From Candidatus Faecousia faecavium (GTDB taxonomy: Bacteria; Bacillota; Clostridia; Oscillospirales; Oscillospiraceae), in NCBI GenBank assembly GCA_018712645.1, contig DVGO01000013.1, forward strand, positions 1-64,000: a DNA stretch of 64,000 bases. The letters are read 5' to 3'. The notes under the pieces are model-generated. The model ran no database searches. It was given only the letters and a program-made list of their open reading frames with translations, and had not been told where the DNA came from. The position numbers were made by a program, and so were the translations under genes. Positions within the stretch are counted from its first letter, which is position 1. Every line of letters starts with the position of its first letter. Shown one piece after another: positions 15,784 through 24,240 of this stretch.

Positions 15784-16655
15784 AAAAAAGCGGTTTGATT
15801 ATCATCGTGGTATTTTTGCTGGCAATTCTTGCCATGAATGCCACCTTTACCGTCCGGGAGGATGAATACGCCTGCACCGTCCGCTTCTCCAAGATCATCG
15901 GCACCACCGATCAGGCGGGACTGCACTTCAAGATTCCCTTCCTGGACAATGTGAAATATTTCAACAAAGCCACCCAGTTTTATGATATCCCGCCTTCCGA
16001 AGTGCTGACCTCCGACAAGCAGAACATGACCGTGGACTGCTACATTCTCTGGAGCATCTCCGACCCCAAGCTGTTCTACCAGACTTTGGGCAGTAAGACC
16101 GTTGCCGAGCAGCGGCTGGATGCTCTGACATACAATGAGCTGAAAACCGTCATGGGCACCCTGGCTCAGTCGGACATCATCAACATGGAAGACGGAGCCA
16201 AGCGCAATGAAATCTATGAAAACATCGCCACCGATGTGGATGCTCTGGCAAAAACCTACGGCATCCGGGTGGAAGATGTGAAGATCAAGCAGTTCGACCT
16301 GCCGGAGAGCAACCTGAATGCCGTTTACAACCGGATGATCTCCGAGCGGAACCAGATGGCGGAAAAGTACACCGCCGACGGCAATTACGAAGCATCCATC
16401 ATCCGCAACGATGTGGACAAGCAGGTGAACATCATCGTCTCCGACGCAGAAGCGGAAGCGGCCAAGCTGGAAGCAGAAGGCGAAGCCGAGTATATGCGAC
16501 TGCTTGCGGAAGCTTACGATACCCAGGACAAGAAGGACTTTTATGAATTCACCCTTGCTCTGGACGCTCTGAAATCCAGCCTGGATGGCAGCGAAAAGAC
16601 CGTGATTCTGGACGCCAATTCGGAACTGGCTCAGATTCTCATGGGGGCAGGGTAA
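15780..16655 (+). CDS. hflC: HflC, SPFH-domain modulator of FtsH
   Basis: SPFH-domain protein of 291 residues, partner of HflK. An N-terminal membrane helix (about 5-22) is followed by REDEYACTVRFSKIIGTTDQAGLHFKIPFLDNVKYF. A coiled coil with alternating Ala, Glu and Lys (SDAEAEAAKLEAEGEAEYMRLLAEA) follows. It shares an ATGA overlap with hflK, indicating translational coupling and equal production. It lies 29 nt before the next membrane protein gene. Confidence 0.9.
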   Translation: MKKSGLIIIVVFLLAILAMNATFTVREDEYACTVRFSKIIGTTDQAGLHFKIPFLDNVKYFNKATQFYDIPPSEVLTSDKQNMTVDCYILWSISDPKLFYQTLGSKTVAEQRLDALTYNELKTVMGTLAQSDIINMEDGAKRNEIYENIATDVDALAKTYGIRVEDVKIKQFDLPESNLNAVYNRMISERNQMAEKYTADGNYEASIIRNDVDKQVNIIVSDAEAEAAKLEAEGEAEYMRLLAEAYDTQDKKDFYEFTLALDALKSSLDGSEKTVILDANSELAQILMGAG

Positions 16656-16684
16656 TCCTGCCCCAAGCAGAAGGAGAAACGCAT

Positions 16685-17155
16685 ATGAAAAATCTGTGGA
16701 AAGTCCCTGTTTTATGTTTGGCAGGCAGTTGGGTAGGATTTTACTTGAGCGTGTATATGCAACGGTTCTTCTTCCTGGTAAAAACCGTGGGAGAGAACGG
16801 TATCCCGGAAATTTCCGTCGACCCGGTGCGCAGTTCCATTTTCAGTTGGGTGTTGTTTTTCCTGATTCTGGTTGCAGGAGGGCTTTTCCTTCTGCGGGGC
16901 ATGACAAAAAAAGAAATTGCCCTGTCTGCTGCCATCATATCAGGAGTTTACCTGATTCTCACTGTAGTGCAGATAAATTTTCAGCTGTACTTCGGCAATA
17001 TCAATGGAAATGCGCTCCTTTCCATATTTCAGACTTGGCCAAATACCCTAACCAAAATACTGTGCCAAATCACAGGTAATGCGACAATTTTATTCACCTT
17101 TCTGTGCTGCTTCAGTCCCTTCCTGTTTGTGTTCTTCGGAAAGTCCAAAGAATAA
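16685..17155 (+). CDS. Four-helix membrane protein, unknown function
   Basis: A 156-residue hydrophobic protein with about four membrane segments (near residues 7-27, 52-72, 79-99 and 131-150). I do not recognise the family, and no catalytic motif is visible. AAGGAG lies before ATG 16685. It is the last gene of the DUF1836-zinc ribbon-hflK-hflC operon and is followed at once by a strong terminator. By position it might assist membrane protein quality control, but nothing in its sequence proves that. Confidence 0.65.
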   Translation: MKNLWKVPVLCLAGSWVGFYLSVYMQRFFFLVKTVGENGIPEISVDPVRSSIFSWVLFFLILVAGGLFLLRGMTKKEIALSAAIISGVYLILTVVQINFQLYFGNINGNALLSIFQTWPNTLTKILCQITGNATILFTFLCCFSPFLFVFFGKSKE

Positions 17156-17166
17156 ATACATAGTAA

Positions 17167-17205
17167 AACCCCCGGAAAGCAATGCTTTCCGGGGGTTATT
17201 CTGCA
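17167..17205 (+). terminator. Terminator after the hflKC operon
   Basis: A stem of about 14 bp (around 17167-17180 with 17184-17197) lies between convergent genes. The A-rich left side makes it suitable for either strand. Confidence 0.82.
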
Positions 17206-17218
17206 TTATTTTGAAAAA

Positions 17219-18139
17219 TTACTTCCAAAGACCGTCAGGGTATTTGCCCTCATCGGTCATCTTTTTCAGTTCGGCAACCACCACCGGCTTATCTGCGGCG
17301 TAGGTCACGCCAAACCAGCGGTCGGGGGAGGTCAGCACCTTGACGGAAGCCTTCTTCTCCTGAATCAGCTGAGCAATGGGAATTGGCAGGAAATACTCGC
17401 ACTTGAGAGGATTCTCAGGCAATGCCTTGTCCAGGAATGCGGAGAACCGGGCATTGATTTCCTCCAGGAAGCTGGGCATAAAGCCCCACATGTTCATAGA
17501 TACAGTGGTGTTTGCCGGCACGTCCACCCAGTTTTCCCCATCTTCGGTGAAGTGGATGCCGCCGGAATACTTCTCAATCCGGGTCCGCTCGGTGATTCCT
17601 GCCAGGAAACCTTCGCCATCGGTTTCACAGACTCCCCGGGCAACACTGCCATGCTCAGTAACCGTGTTGCCCAGTTCATAACCCACCATGCAGTAGCCGT
17701 AGGGGTCGGTGTTCTGGGACAGATAATCATACATGACTTTGTAAGCGGATGCGCCGTAATAGTCATCGGAATTGATAACCGCAAAAGGCGCTCCGTCGAT
17801 TGCTTCCGCTGCACAGAGCACTGCATGGCTGGTGCCCCAGGGTTTGGTCCGGCCTTCGGGAACGGCATAACCGGCAGGCAGCTTGTCCAGTTCCTGGAAG
17901 GCATACCGGATTTCCACAGGAGCGTTTTTCAGCCGCTTGCCCACAGTCTCCATAAAGTCCTTCTCAATGGCCTTCTTAATGATAATGACCACGGTATCAA
18001 AACCGGCCCGATGGGCGTCATAAATGGAGTAGTCCAGAATGGCCTCTCCCTGCACACCAACAGGGTCGATCTGCTTCAGCCCGCCATAGCGGCTGCCCAT
18101 ACCGGCGGCCAATACAACGAGCACAGGTTTTTTTCCCAT
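17219..18139 (-). CDS. Sugar-phosphate nucleotidyltransferase
   Basis: A 306-residue GT-A-fold nucleotidyltransferase. The N-terminal VLVVLAAGMGSRYGGLKQIDPV is the NTP-binding signature, and INSDDYYGASAY supplies the metal-binding Asp pair. PWGTSHAVLCA is the usual base-recognition region. The enzyme would make an NDP-sugar from a sugar-1-phosphate. This subgroup, with a long C-terminal insert, differs from classical GalU, so the sugar is not assigned. The gene has its own promoter and AAGGAG before ATG 18139. Confidence 0.8.
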   Translation of the reverse strand: MGKKPVLVVLAAGMGSRYGGLKQIDPVGVQGEAILDYSIYDAHRAGFDTVVIIIKKAIEKDFMETVGKRLKNAPVEIRYAFQELDKLPAGYAVPEGRTKPWGTSHAVLCAAEAIDGAPFAVINSDDYYGASAYKVMYDYLSQNTDPYGYCMVGYELGNTVTEHGSVARGVCETDGEGFLAGITERTRIEKYSGGIHFTEDGENWVDVPANTTVSMNMWGFMPSFLEEINARFSAFLDKALPENPLKCEYFLPIPIAQLIQEKKASVKVLTSPDRWFGVTYAADKPVVVAELKKMTDEGKYPDGLWK

Positions 18140-18177
18140 GTCTATATCTCCTTATGTTTTTTTTAATGGATACCTAC

Positions 18178-18206
18178 AGTATACCCCGGATTCGACCCAA
18201 TAGCAA
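18178..18206 (-). promoter_or_regulatory. Promoter of the nucleotidyltransferase gene
   Basis: TTGCTA (18201-18206) and TATACT (18178-18183) are spaced 17 nt apart on the minus strand. Confidence 0.6.
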
Positions 18207-18251
18207 GAGACAGTCTGCACAAAAAGTCAGTTTTCCGCTTTTTCAGCAAAA

Positions 18252-19193
18252 TTACCGGATTACAGCCCAGGTATTTTTATCAAAAAGGGAAGCATCCAGG
18301 CATATATCTGTTTTTTTCACCTTTTCCCAGGAAAATTCTCCTACCAATTCCCGGGCGCTGACCTTACATGGCCGATCAATCACCCCGGCGGCATGGGCCA
18401 GGGTGCCCAAAATCTGCTCCGGCTGGAAGTGCAGTTTCAGCTGTCCCAAGTCCAGATCTTTGTCCCGTTTGCTCAGCCGCCGCCCGTCGGGGGCCAGCAG
18501 CATGGGCACATGGGCATAAACCGGATGGGAAAATCCGAACAGCTCCTGCAAATACATCTGCCGGGGTGCGGAGCTGAGCAAATCCATCCCCCGCACCACT
18601 TCCGTGACTCCCGCTTCTCCATCGTCCACCGTGACCGCCAGCTGGTACACATACACCCCATCCGCCCGGCGCACCACCATGTCGCCGCAGTCGGTGGCAA
18701 GGTTCAGAGAATATTCCCCCTGAACAAAATCCGTAAACCGCCAGATCTTATCCGGAACCATTACCCGCCAGGCAGGACTTCTGGAAAATGCCGCCCGCTG
18801 CCCATCCGTCAGATTCCGGCAGGTGCCGGGGTAGACATAGGTTCCGTCAGACAGGTGAGGGGCATTGACGCTGTGCAGCTGACTGCGGGTACAGTAGCAC
18901 GGATACAGAAGCCCCAAATCCCGCAGTTTTTCAAAATATCCGTCATATACCCGGCTTCTGCTGCTTTGGGCCGGGGTCTCCCGGTCATAAGTAAGGCCCA
19001 GCCAGGCAAGATCCTCCCGCAGAATCCGGGCATTTTCTTCGCTGGTGCGCAGAGTGTCCAGATCTTCCATCCGCAGCACCATTTCTCCATTCTGAGCACG
19101 CACCGACAGCCATGCCAGCAGCGCCGCAAACACATTGCCCAGATGCATCCGCCCGGAGGGGGTGGGGGCAAATCGTCCCGTTATCCCAGCCAT
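18252..19193 (-). CDS. gluQ: Glutamyl-Q tRNA(Asp) synthetase-like protein
   Basis: A 313-residue paralogue of the glutamyl-tRNA synthetase catalytic core, without the anticodon-binding domain. RFAPTPSGRMHLGNVFAALLAW is the HIGH region. A Cys/Tyr cluster (YPCYCTRSQL) with a distant Cys is the zinc-binding area. RLSKRDKDLDL is the KMSKS counterpart. The family attaches glutamate to queuosine at position 34 of tRNA-Asp. ATG 19193 has GGTGG upstream; GTG 19205 is an alternative. The 5' end overlaps the acidic protein gene by 13 nt. Confidence 0.88.
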   Translation of the reverse strand: MAGITGRFAPTPSGRMHLGNVFAALLAWLSVRAQNGEMVLRMEDLDTLRTSEENARILREDLAWLGLTYDRETPAQSSRSRVYDGYFEKLRDLGLLYPCYCTRSQLHSVNAPHLSDGTYVYPGTCRNLTDGQRAAFSRSPAWRVMVPDKIWRFTDFVQGEYSLNLATDCGDMVVRRADGVYVYQLAVTVDDGEAGVTEVVRGMDLLSSAPRQMYLQELFGFSHPVYAHVPMLLAPDGRRLSKRDKDLDLGQLKLHFQPEQILGTLAHAAGVIDRPCKVSARELVGEFSWEKVKKTDICLDASLFDKNTWAVIR

Positions 19194-19651
19194 TGAATCC
19201 ACCACCGTACCACCGCCAGAATGCCGATAATTTCCAGAATCGCCAAAAAAACCAGACCGCCGATGCCTTTTTCCTTATAGTCATCGTCAAAGACCGCCGC
19301 ATCCTCGTCCAGCTGCTCGTATTCTTCCTCTTCGTATACCGAACGTTTCTTTGCTTTCTTTTCCTTCTTCTTGGAAGCTTGGGAAGCTTTCTTCCGGGGC
19401 GCTTCCATTCGGGTGCCGTAGCCGTTGGCGTGATTGCGCACCTCCGGTTCTTCCGACAGAAGTTCGTCTAAGTTATCCACCCATCCCTGGTCGGAGCCAT
19501 AGAGGGCATTGTTCAGATCCTCCTCGTCAAAGAATTCATCATATTCGCCGTATTCGTCTTCTTCGCTTTGCTCAAATTCTTCTTCCTCTTCTTCTTCCGC
19601 CAGCAGCTCTTCTTCCAGCCGGCGCAGTTCCCTGCTCGGATCATCAAACAT
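19181..19651 (-). CDS. Highly acidic single-pass membrane protein, unknown function
   Basis: Protein of 156 residues with an extreme charge pattern. Residues about 10-45 are nearly all Glu/Asp, followed by a basic stretch at about 85-102 (RKKASQASKKKEKKAKKR). A second acidic patch and one C-terminal membrane helix (about 130-153) follow. No enzymatic motif is visible. The start follows AGGGAGG. It overlaps gluQ, suggesting co-translation. It lies 270 nt from dnaA on the opposite strand. The acidic tract could mimic DNA or bind cations, but this is speculation. Confidence 0.68.
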   Translation of the reverse strand: MFDDPSRELRRLEEELLAEEEEEEEFEQSEEDEYGEYDEFFDEEDLNNALYGSDQGWVDNLDELLSEEPEVRNHANGYGTRMEAPRKKASQASKKKEKKAKKRSVYEEEEYEQLDEDAAVFDDDYKEKGIGGLVFLAILEIIGILAVVRWWIQWLG

Positions 19652-19815
19652 AGACTTTCCCTCCTTTGCTGGCTATTTTACCCGATTGGGTGGGGAAAGT
19701 AAAGAGAATTCCGCCCTGGAATCAGAATTTCTCCGCCGGTTGGGCTGCCCATTACCCTTTCGGCAAAATACTGAATCTTTCCCATTGCTATTCTTGGAAT
19801 ATTACCAAAAACCAC

Positions 19816-19844
19816 TTGTCTTTTATAGTAAAATGTGATAAAAT
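19816..19844 (+). promoter_or_regulatory. dnaA promoter
   Basis: TTGTCT (19816-19821) and TAAAAT (19839-19844) are spaced 17 nt apart, about 80 nt upstream of the dnaA start codon. No consensus DnaA box was seen in the leader. Confidence 0.75.
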
Positions 19845-19925
19845 TTAAGGTGATATATTATGTACAAACAGAAGCCGCCTGTTTTCATTTTTTGGCTTGT
19901 GAGAGAGATGGAAAGGAGCCATAGT

Positions 19926-21239
19926 ATGTATTCATCCGCCTACGTCTGGGCCAAGGTGCTGAGCCATATGGAAGAACGCCTGGGCGCCGTTACCGTGTCG
20001 GCCTGGTTCGACGATGCCGAGGTGGTGGAGCTGAACGAGAACAATCTGATTCTCTATTCCCCCTCGGACTTTCGCCGGGAGATCATCCGCCGCCGCTGCA
20101 CCGACTACATCCATGACGCCCTGAAAGAGATTTTCAATTCCGACGCCAAGCTGCTGGTTTTCGGTGACGAAGAGCTGGCCGCCCGGAAAAATAAGGGTAC
20201 TCCTCCCACGTCTATGGATTTTAACCCCCAGTTTACCTTTGACAATTTTGTGGTGGGCCCCTCCAACCGGTTTGCCCATTCCGCTGCCATTGCCGTCAGC
20301 AAGACCCCGGGCCAGGTGTACAACCCCCTGTTCCTCTATGGCCCTCCCGGCGTGGGCAAAACCCATCTTCTGTACGCCATTGCCAACGGCATCCGCAAGG
20401 AAAATCCCAATGCCAACATTGTCTACATCAAAGGCGACCAGTTTACCAACGAGCTGATTGACGCCATTAAAAATGGTAAAAATATTGAATTCCGCTCCAA
20501 ATACCGGGAAGCAGATCTGTTTCTGGTGGATGATATTCAGTTTATTGCCGGTAAGGAATCCACCCAGGAGGAATTTTTCCATACCTTCAATAAGCTCTAC
20601 GAAGAGCACAAGCAGATTGTGCTGACATCCGACCGCAAGCCTGACGACATGCTCACCCTGGAAGAGCGTCTTCGCAGCCGTTTCCTCTGGGGTCTGATTG
20701 CGGACATCAACCCGCCGGATTATGAGACCCGGATGGCCATCATCAAGAACAAGGCCAAGCAGCTGGGCCTGAACCTCAGCGATGAAGTGTGCAACTACAT
20801 TGCAGTGAACATCACCTCCAACGTCCGTCAGATTGAAGGCACGGTGAAAAAGATTCTGGCCTATCGGGATTTGAACAACATGCCTCTGGATCTTCCCAAC
20901 ATTTCCCGGGCCATTGACGACATGTTCAAGTCCGAAGGCAACGCCGTACCCACGCCCGCACTGATTATCACCCAGGTCAGCAAGTTCTATAATGTAGATG
21001 AGCAGGTGCTGCGGGGCACCCAGAAGAACAAGGGCACTGCCGAAGCCCGGCAGGTTGCCATGTATCTGATCCGCAAGCTGACCAATCTGTCTTTACCGGA
21101 CATTGGCAAGGAGTTTGGCCGGGATCACTCCACGGTACTCTACGCCATCCGGAAAGTGGAGGTTGCTCTGAAAAACGGCGACGCCAACATGCAGAACAAC
21201 GTCCGGGACGTTACCTCCAACATTAACTCCAGCCTTTAA
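19926..21239 (+). CDS. dnaA: Chromosomal replication initiator DnaA
   Basis: A 437-residue AAA+ initiator. Domain I (about 1-80) begins YVWAKVLSHMEERL, and domain II is short. Domain III has the Walker A GPPGVGKTHLLYA, Walker B ADLFLVDDIQFIAGK and the sensor region RFLWGLIADINPPDYETR. Domain IV ends with the DnaA signature GRDHSTVLYAIRKVE, which reads the 9-mer boxes. ATG 19926 has AAGGAG 8 nt upstream; an in-frame ATG at 19860 would add 22 non-homologous residues. Downstream are the oriC boxes and dnaN. Confidence 0.97.
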   Translation: MYSSAYVWAKVLSHMEERLGAVTVSAWFDDAEVVELNENNLILYSPSDFRREIIRRRCTDYIHDALKEIFNSDAKLLVFGDEELAARKNKGTPPTSMDFNPQFTFDNFVVGPSNRFAHSAAIAVSKTPGQVYNPLFLYGPPGVGKTHLLYAIANGIRKENPNANIVYIKGDQFTNELIDAIKNGKNIEFRSKYREADLFLVDDIQFIAGKESTQEEFFHTFNKLYEEHKQIVLTSDRKPDDMLTLEERLRSRFLWGLIADINPPDYETRMAIIKNKAKQLGLNLSDEVCNYIAVNITSNVRQIEGTVKKILAYRDLNNMPLDLPNISRAIDDMFKSEGNAVPTPALIITQVSKFYNVDEQVLRGTQKNKGTAEARQVAMYLIRKLTNLSLPDIGKEFGRDHSTVLYAIRKVEVALKNGDANMQNNVRDVTSNINSSL

Positions 21240-21248
21240 CTTCTTTTT

Positions 21249-21337
21249 CTTGAAAGAAAAAGAAGCAAAAAGAACTTTAATGGCGCACGGGGTTTGGCGG
21301 TTCGTTGGGCTTGGTGCCCGGTAACCATGGATGGTGC
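21249..21337 (+). repeat. Direct repeat downstream of dnaA, copy 1
   Basis: An 89-nt unit begins with an A-rich segment containing CTTGAAAGAAA and ends with GGTAACCATGGATGGTGC. A second, about 90% identical copy starts 113 nt later. It begins 9 nt after the dnaA stop codon. Confidence 0.85.
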
Positions 21338-21361
21338 TACGGGGAAGGCTTTGGAACCTTC

Positions 21362-21448
21362 CTTGAAAGAAAAGAAGCAAAAAAACTTTCATGGCGCACG
21401 GGGTCTGGTGGTTCGTTGGGCTTGGTGCCCGGTAACCATGGATGGTGC
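21362..21448 (+). repeat. Direct repeat downstream of dnaA, copy 2
   Basis: The second copy of the dnaA-distal repeat, 87 nt long, is slightly diverged in its A-rich part but identical over the last 35 nt or so. The two copies separate dnaA from the DnaA-box region. ORFs running through them are not convincing genes. Confidence 0.85.
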
Positions 21449-21451
21449 GTT

Positions 21452-21498
21452 AGAGGTGCTTTGCTTCACTCGCACCTCTTCTTCCTCTCTTTTTTTTA
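21452..21498 (+). terminator. Probable dnaA terminator
   Basis: An 8-bp perfect inverted repeat, AGAGGTGC (21452-21459) and GCACCTCT (21472-21479), is followed within about 10 nt by a run of eight T residues. Confidence 0.6.
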
Positions 21499-21499
21499 C

Positions 21500-21720
21500 G
21501 CTGAATTTTTTCCACAGGGGCTGTGGAATGTGGAAAACGAAACTGTGGAAAAGTTTCGACGAAATTTCGCTTCCACAGGCGTTGTGGAAAAGTTTCGGAA
21601 AATACACATTACCCTGTGGAGAAAAAATCCTTGGGGCCGTAAGGGAAATCCCAGTTTTCCACATAAGTTTCTACTACCCCTATTACCACTACCTTAACTT
21701 ACGATAGATATATAGATCTG
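21500..21720. other. Chromosomal origin oriC (dnaA-dnaN intergenic)
   Basis: DnaA boxes of the TTTTCCACA type occur at 21508-21516, 21529-21537 (inverted), 21544-21552 (inverted), 21583-21591 (inverted) and 21655-21663, with weaker matches near 21571 and 21615. The last box is followed after 7 nt by a CTACTA..CTATTA..CTA run (21671-21690) and then an AT-rich stretch to about 21735. This matches the box/DnaA-trio/unwinding order of Firmicute basal origin unwinding systems. Confidence 0.9.
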
Positions 21721-21750
21721 TATATTCTCTAACAAGAAAGGAACTTGACT

Positions 21751-22860
21751 ATGCGTTTTACCTGTGAAAAAAGCATGCTGGTAACGGGTCTGAATATTGC
21801 CGGCCGTACCGTAGCACAGAAAAGCAGTCTTTCCGTCATCGAAGGCATCCTCTGCAAGGCAGGACACTACCTGACTTTGACAGGATATAATATGGAGACC
21901 GCCATCAGCTACGAAATTGAAGCGGACATTTCCGATCCCGGCGAGTGCATTCTCCCTGCCAAGCTGTTCGGTGACATTATCCGCCGTTTGCCCGAAGGGC
22001 CGGTGACGGTGGTGGTAGACGATAGCTTCAAGGTTTCCATCCGTTCCGGTTACGCTTCATTTACCATTTCTGCCGAAACAGCAGAGGACTATCCGGAGCT
22101 GCCTGATGTCAATTCCGGAAGGGCCATTTCCATCCCCCAGAACCAGCTGAAGGAGCTGATCTCCGGCACCATCTTTGCCGTTTCAGAAAATCAGGGCCGT
22201 CCCATTCACACCGGCGTCAAGTTTGAGGTCACCAACGAAACCATTACTGCGGTAGCGGTGGATGGATTCCGTCTGGCCCGCCGGACGTATCATCCGGAAG
22301 AAGGCACCGGACGGGAGATGAATTTCGTTGTCCCCGCACCGGGACTGAAGGAAGTGGAAAAGATTCTGACCGATACGGAAGACAACGCTGCCTTTACCCT
22401 GGGCCCCAAGCACATCCTGTTCCAGATCGGTCGGGCAACCCTGGTCTGCCGGCTGCTGGAAGGCGAATTTTTGGATTGGCGGCGGGTGGTGCCCACCGAC
22501 TGTCCCATCAAGCTCATTGCCAATGTTTCGGAACTGGCCTCTTCCGTGGAGCGTGTCGGCCTGATTGTTTCGGAAAAATACAAAAGCCCGGTGCGCTGCA
22601 TCTTCTCCAATCAGGAATTGCAGATGCGCACCAACACCACCATCGGCGCTGCCGAGGACCGGTGCAGTTTCGCCGGTGACGGAAAAGAGCTGGAAATCGG
22701 ATTCAATGTCCGCTACCTGGCCGACGCCCTCCGTGTGGTGCCTGCTCAGGAAGTGACCCTGGAGCTGACCAACGGCTTAAGCCCCATTGTGCTGACCCCC
22801 GTGGATGACAAATACGACTTTGCCTATATGGTACTGCCGGTTCGGATCAAGAATGGTTAA
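21751..22860 (+). CDS. dnaN: DNA polymerase III beta sliding clamp
   Basis: A 369-residue clamp subunit that forms a ring dimer tethering polymerase to DNA. Three repeated clamp domains fill the length, and the C-terminus ends AYMVLPVRIKNG, as expected for the family's MPMR-type end. ATG 21751 has AAAGGA upstream, after the unwinding region; a TTG at 21745 is in frame but less likely. It is followed 10 nt later by yaaA in the standard dnaN-yaaA-recF order. Confidence 0.96.
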   Translation: MRFTCEKSMLVTGLNIAGRTVAQKSSLSVIEGILCKAGHYLTLTGYNMETAISYEIEADISDPGECILPAKLFGDIIRRLPEGPVTVVVDDSFKVSIRSGYASFTISAETAEDYPELPDVNSGRAISIPQNQLKELISGTIFAVSENQGRPIHTGVKFEVTNETITAVAVDGFRLARRTYHPEEGTGREMNFVVPAPGLKEVEKILTDTEDNAAFTLGPKHILFQIGRATLVCRLLEGEFLDWRRVVPTDCPIKLIANVSELASSVERVGLIVSEKYKSPVRCIFSNQELQMRTNTTIGAAEDRCSFAGDGKELEIGFNVRYLADALRVVPAQEVTLELTNGLSPIVLTPVDDKYDFAYMVLPVRIKNG

Positions 22861-22870
22861 GAGGTAGTCT

Positions 22871-23116
22871 ATGAAAGTAATTGTAAAGAAGAAAGATGGC
22901 GCCGTTCCCGTTGCCATCGGTACGGAATACATCAAGCTTCAGGACGCCATGAAGCTGGCAAACCTGGTTGCCACCGGCGGCGAAGCCAAGGCCCTGATTC
23001 AGGAGGGCCAGGTGGAGGCGAATGGAGAGGTCTGCACCATGCGGGGCAAAAAACTCTATCCCGAGGATACCTTCACCTTCCAGGGTCAGACCTACCGGAT
23101 TGTGCACCAGGTATGA
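22871..23116 (+). CDS. yaaA: S4-domain RNA-binding protein YaaA
   Basis: An 81-residue S4-domain protein. The stretch IKLQDAMKLANLVATGGEAKALIQEGQVEANGEVCTMRGKKLYPEDTFTF is the S4 fold used for RNA binding. In Firmicutes this small gene lies invariably between dnaN and recF, as here. Its function is not settled; ribosome assembly has been suggested. It overlaps recF by 4 nt. Confidence 0.9.
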   Translation: MKVIVKKKDGAVPVAIGTEYIKLQDAMKLANLVATGGEAKALIQEGQVEANGEVCTMRGKKLYPEDTFTFQGQTYRIVHQV

Positions 23117-24216
23117 ATCTGGAATCTGTTGCATTGCGAAGCTTCCGAAACTATCAGGAAGCCCAGCTTACCTTTAACCCCGGGGTCAATCTGATCGTGG
23201 GAGACAACGCTCAGGGAAAGACCAATCTTCTGGAGGCCATTGCCTACCTTGGCAGCGGCAAAAGCTTCCGGGCCCAGAAAACGGCAGAACTGATCCGCTT
23301 CGGAGCAGAGTTCGGGGAAGTGGAAGGGACGGTTTTTGCCCAGCAGCGCAAGCAAACCCTGCGCTTTGTCCTTTTTCCCGGCAGCCGGGCTAGACAGATC
23401 TGGCGAAACGGAGCGAAACAGAAAACTGCTGCCGACATTGCCGGAGTGCTGCCCACGGTGCTGTTCTGCCCCGAGGATCTGCTCATGCTCAAAGCCGGAG
23501 CCGCCCAGCGGCGGCGGTTTGGGGACAGTGCGTTATGTCAACTCAGGCCCAATTATGACGCGGCCCTGACCCAGTACAATCGCATTCTGGAGCAGAAAAG
23601 CCGGATTCTAAAGGATCATTTTACCGACTCCCGGGTGCTGGACATTCTGCCGGAATATAATCTCCGGCTGTGCCAGGTGGGAGCGCTGTTGATTTCCTAC
23701 CGGGCCCGGTTCTATGAAGCCCTGGGCGCAGCGGCGGCGGAGTTTCACGGCCAGTTTTCCGGAGGAAAAGAGGAGTTTTCCCTGGAATACCGGACGGTGT
23801 CCACGGTGAAAGACCCTTTTGCACCGGTCAGTCAGCTCACCGAAGACTTACAAGAGCATTTGCAGCAGCACAGCCGGGCAGAACTGGAAAGCGGCCAGTG
23901 CCTGACCGGCCCTCACAAGGATGATTTTACCGTAGCCCTTTCCGGCATCGATCTGAAGGCCTACGGCTCCCAGGGGCAGACCCGGACCAGCGCCATCAGC
24001 CTGAAGCTGGCTCAGCGGGAATTGATGCGCCGGGAGTGGGGAGAAGAGCCGGTGCTGCTGCTGGACGACGTGCTGTCCGAACTGGACCCGGGGCGGCAGG
24101 ATTTCGTACTGAACAAAATCGTCTCCGGACAGGTGTTCATCACCTGCTGCGAGCCGGGACGGTTTACCAAATTGGGAAAAACCATGCACATCAACCAAGG
24201 AAATGTGATGATATAA
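23113..24216 (+). CDS. recF: DNA replication and repair protein RecF
   Basis: A 367-residue SMC-like ATPase that binds gapped DNA and helps load RecA. Walker A is VGDNAQGKTNLLEA near residue 31. The ABC signature region is SQGQTRTSAISLKLAQ, and Walker B is PVLLLDDVLSELD. It begins MNLESVALRSFRNYQEAQL, typical of RecF. It is translationally coupled to yaaA by an ATGA overlap and lies 24 nt upstream of gyrB. Confidence 0.95.
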   Translation: MNLESVALRSFRNYQEAQLTFNPGVNLIVGDNAQGKTNLLEAIAYLGSGKSFRAQKTAELIRFGAEFGEVEGTVFAQQRKQTLRFVLFPGSRARQIWRNGAKQKTAADIAGVLPTVLFCPEDLLMLKAGAAQRRRFGDSALCQLRPNYDAALTQYNRILEQKSRILKDHFTDSRVLDILPEYNLRLCQVGALLISYRARFYEALGAAAAEFHGQFSGGKEEFSLEYRTVSTVKDPFAPVSQLTEDLQEHLQQHSRAELESGQCLTGPHKDDFTVALSGIDLKAYGSQGQTRTSAISLKLAQRELMRREWGEEPVLLLDDVLSELDPGRQDFVLNKIVSGQVFITCCEPGRFTKLGKTMHINQGNVMI

Positions 24217-24240
24217 ACGGCGCAATTTCAGGAGGATTTT

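Noticed and set aside
19860-19925. N-terminal extension of DnaA from ATG 19860
   Set aside because: The extra 22 residues do not look like DnaA domain I. The ATG at 19926 has a clear AAGGAG.
21249-21448. CRISPR array or iteron set
   Set aside because: There are only two long copies with one short spacer and no cas genes, so it is a plain direct repeat.
21294-21707. Two overlapping plus-strand ORFs of about 130 residues through the dnaA-distal repeats and oriC
   Set aside because: They arise from the direct repeats and run through the DnaA boxes. They have no Shine-Dalgarno and no protein-like composition.
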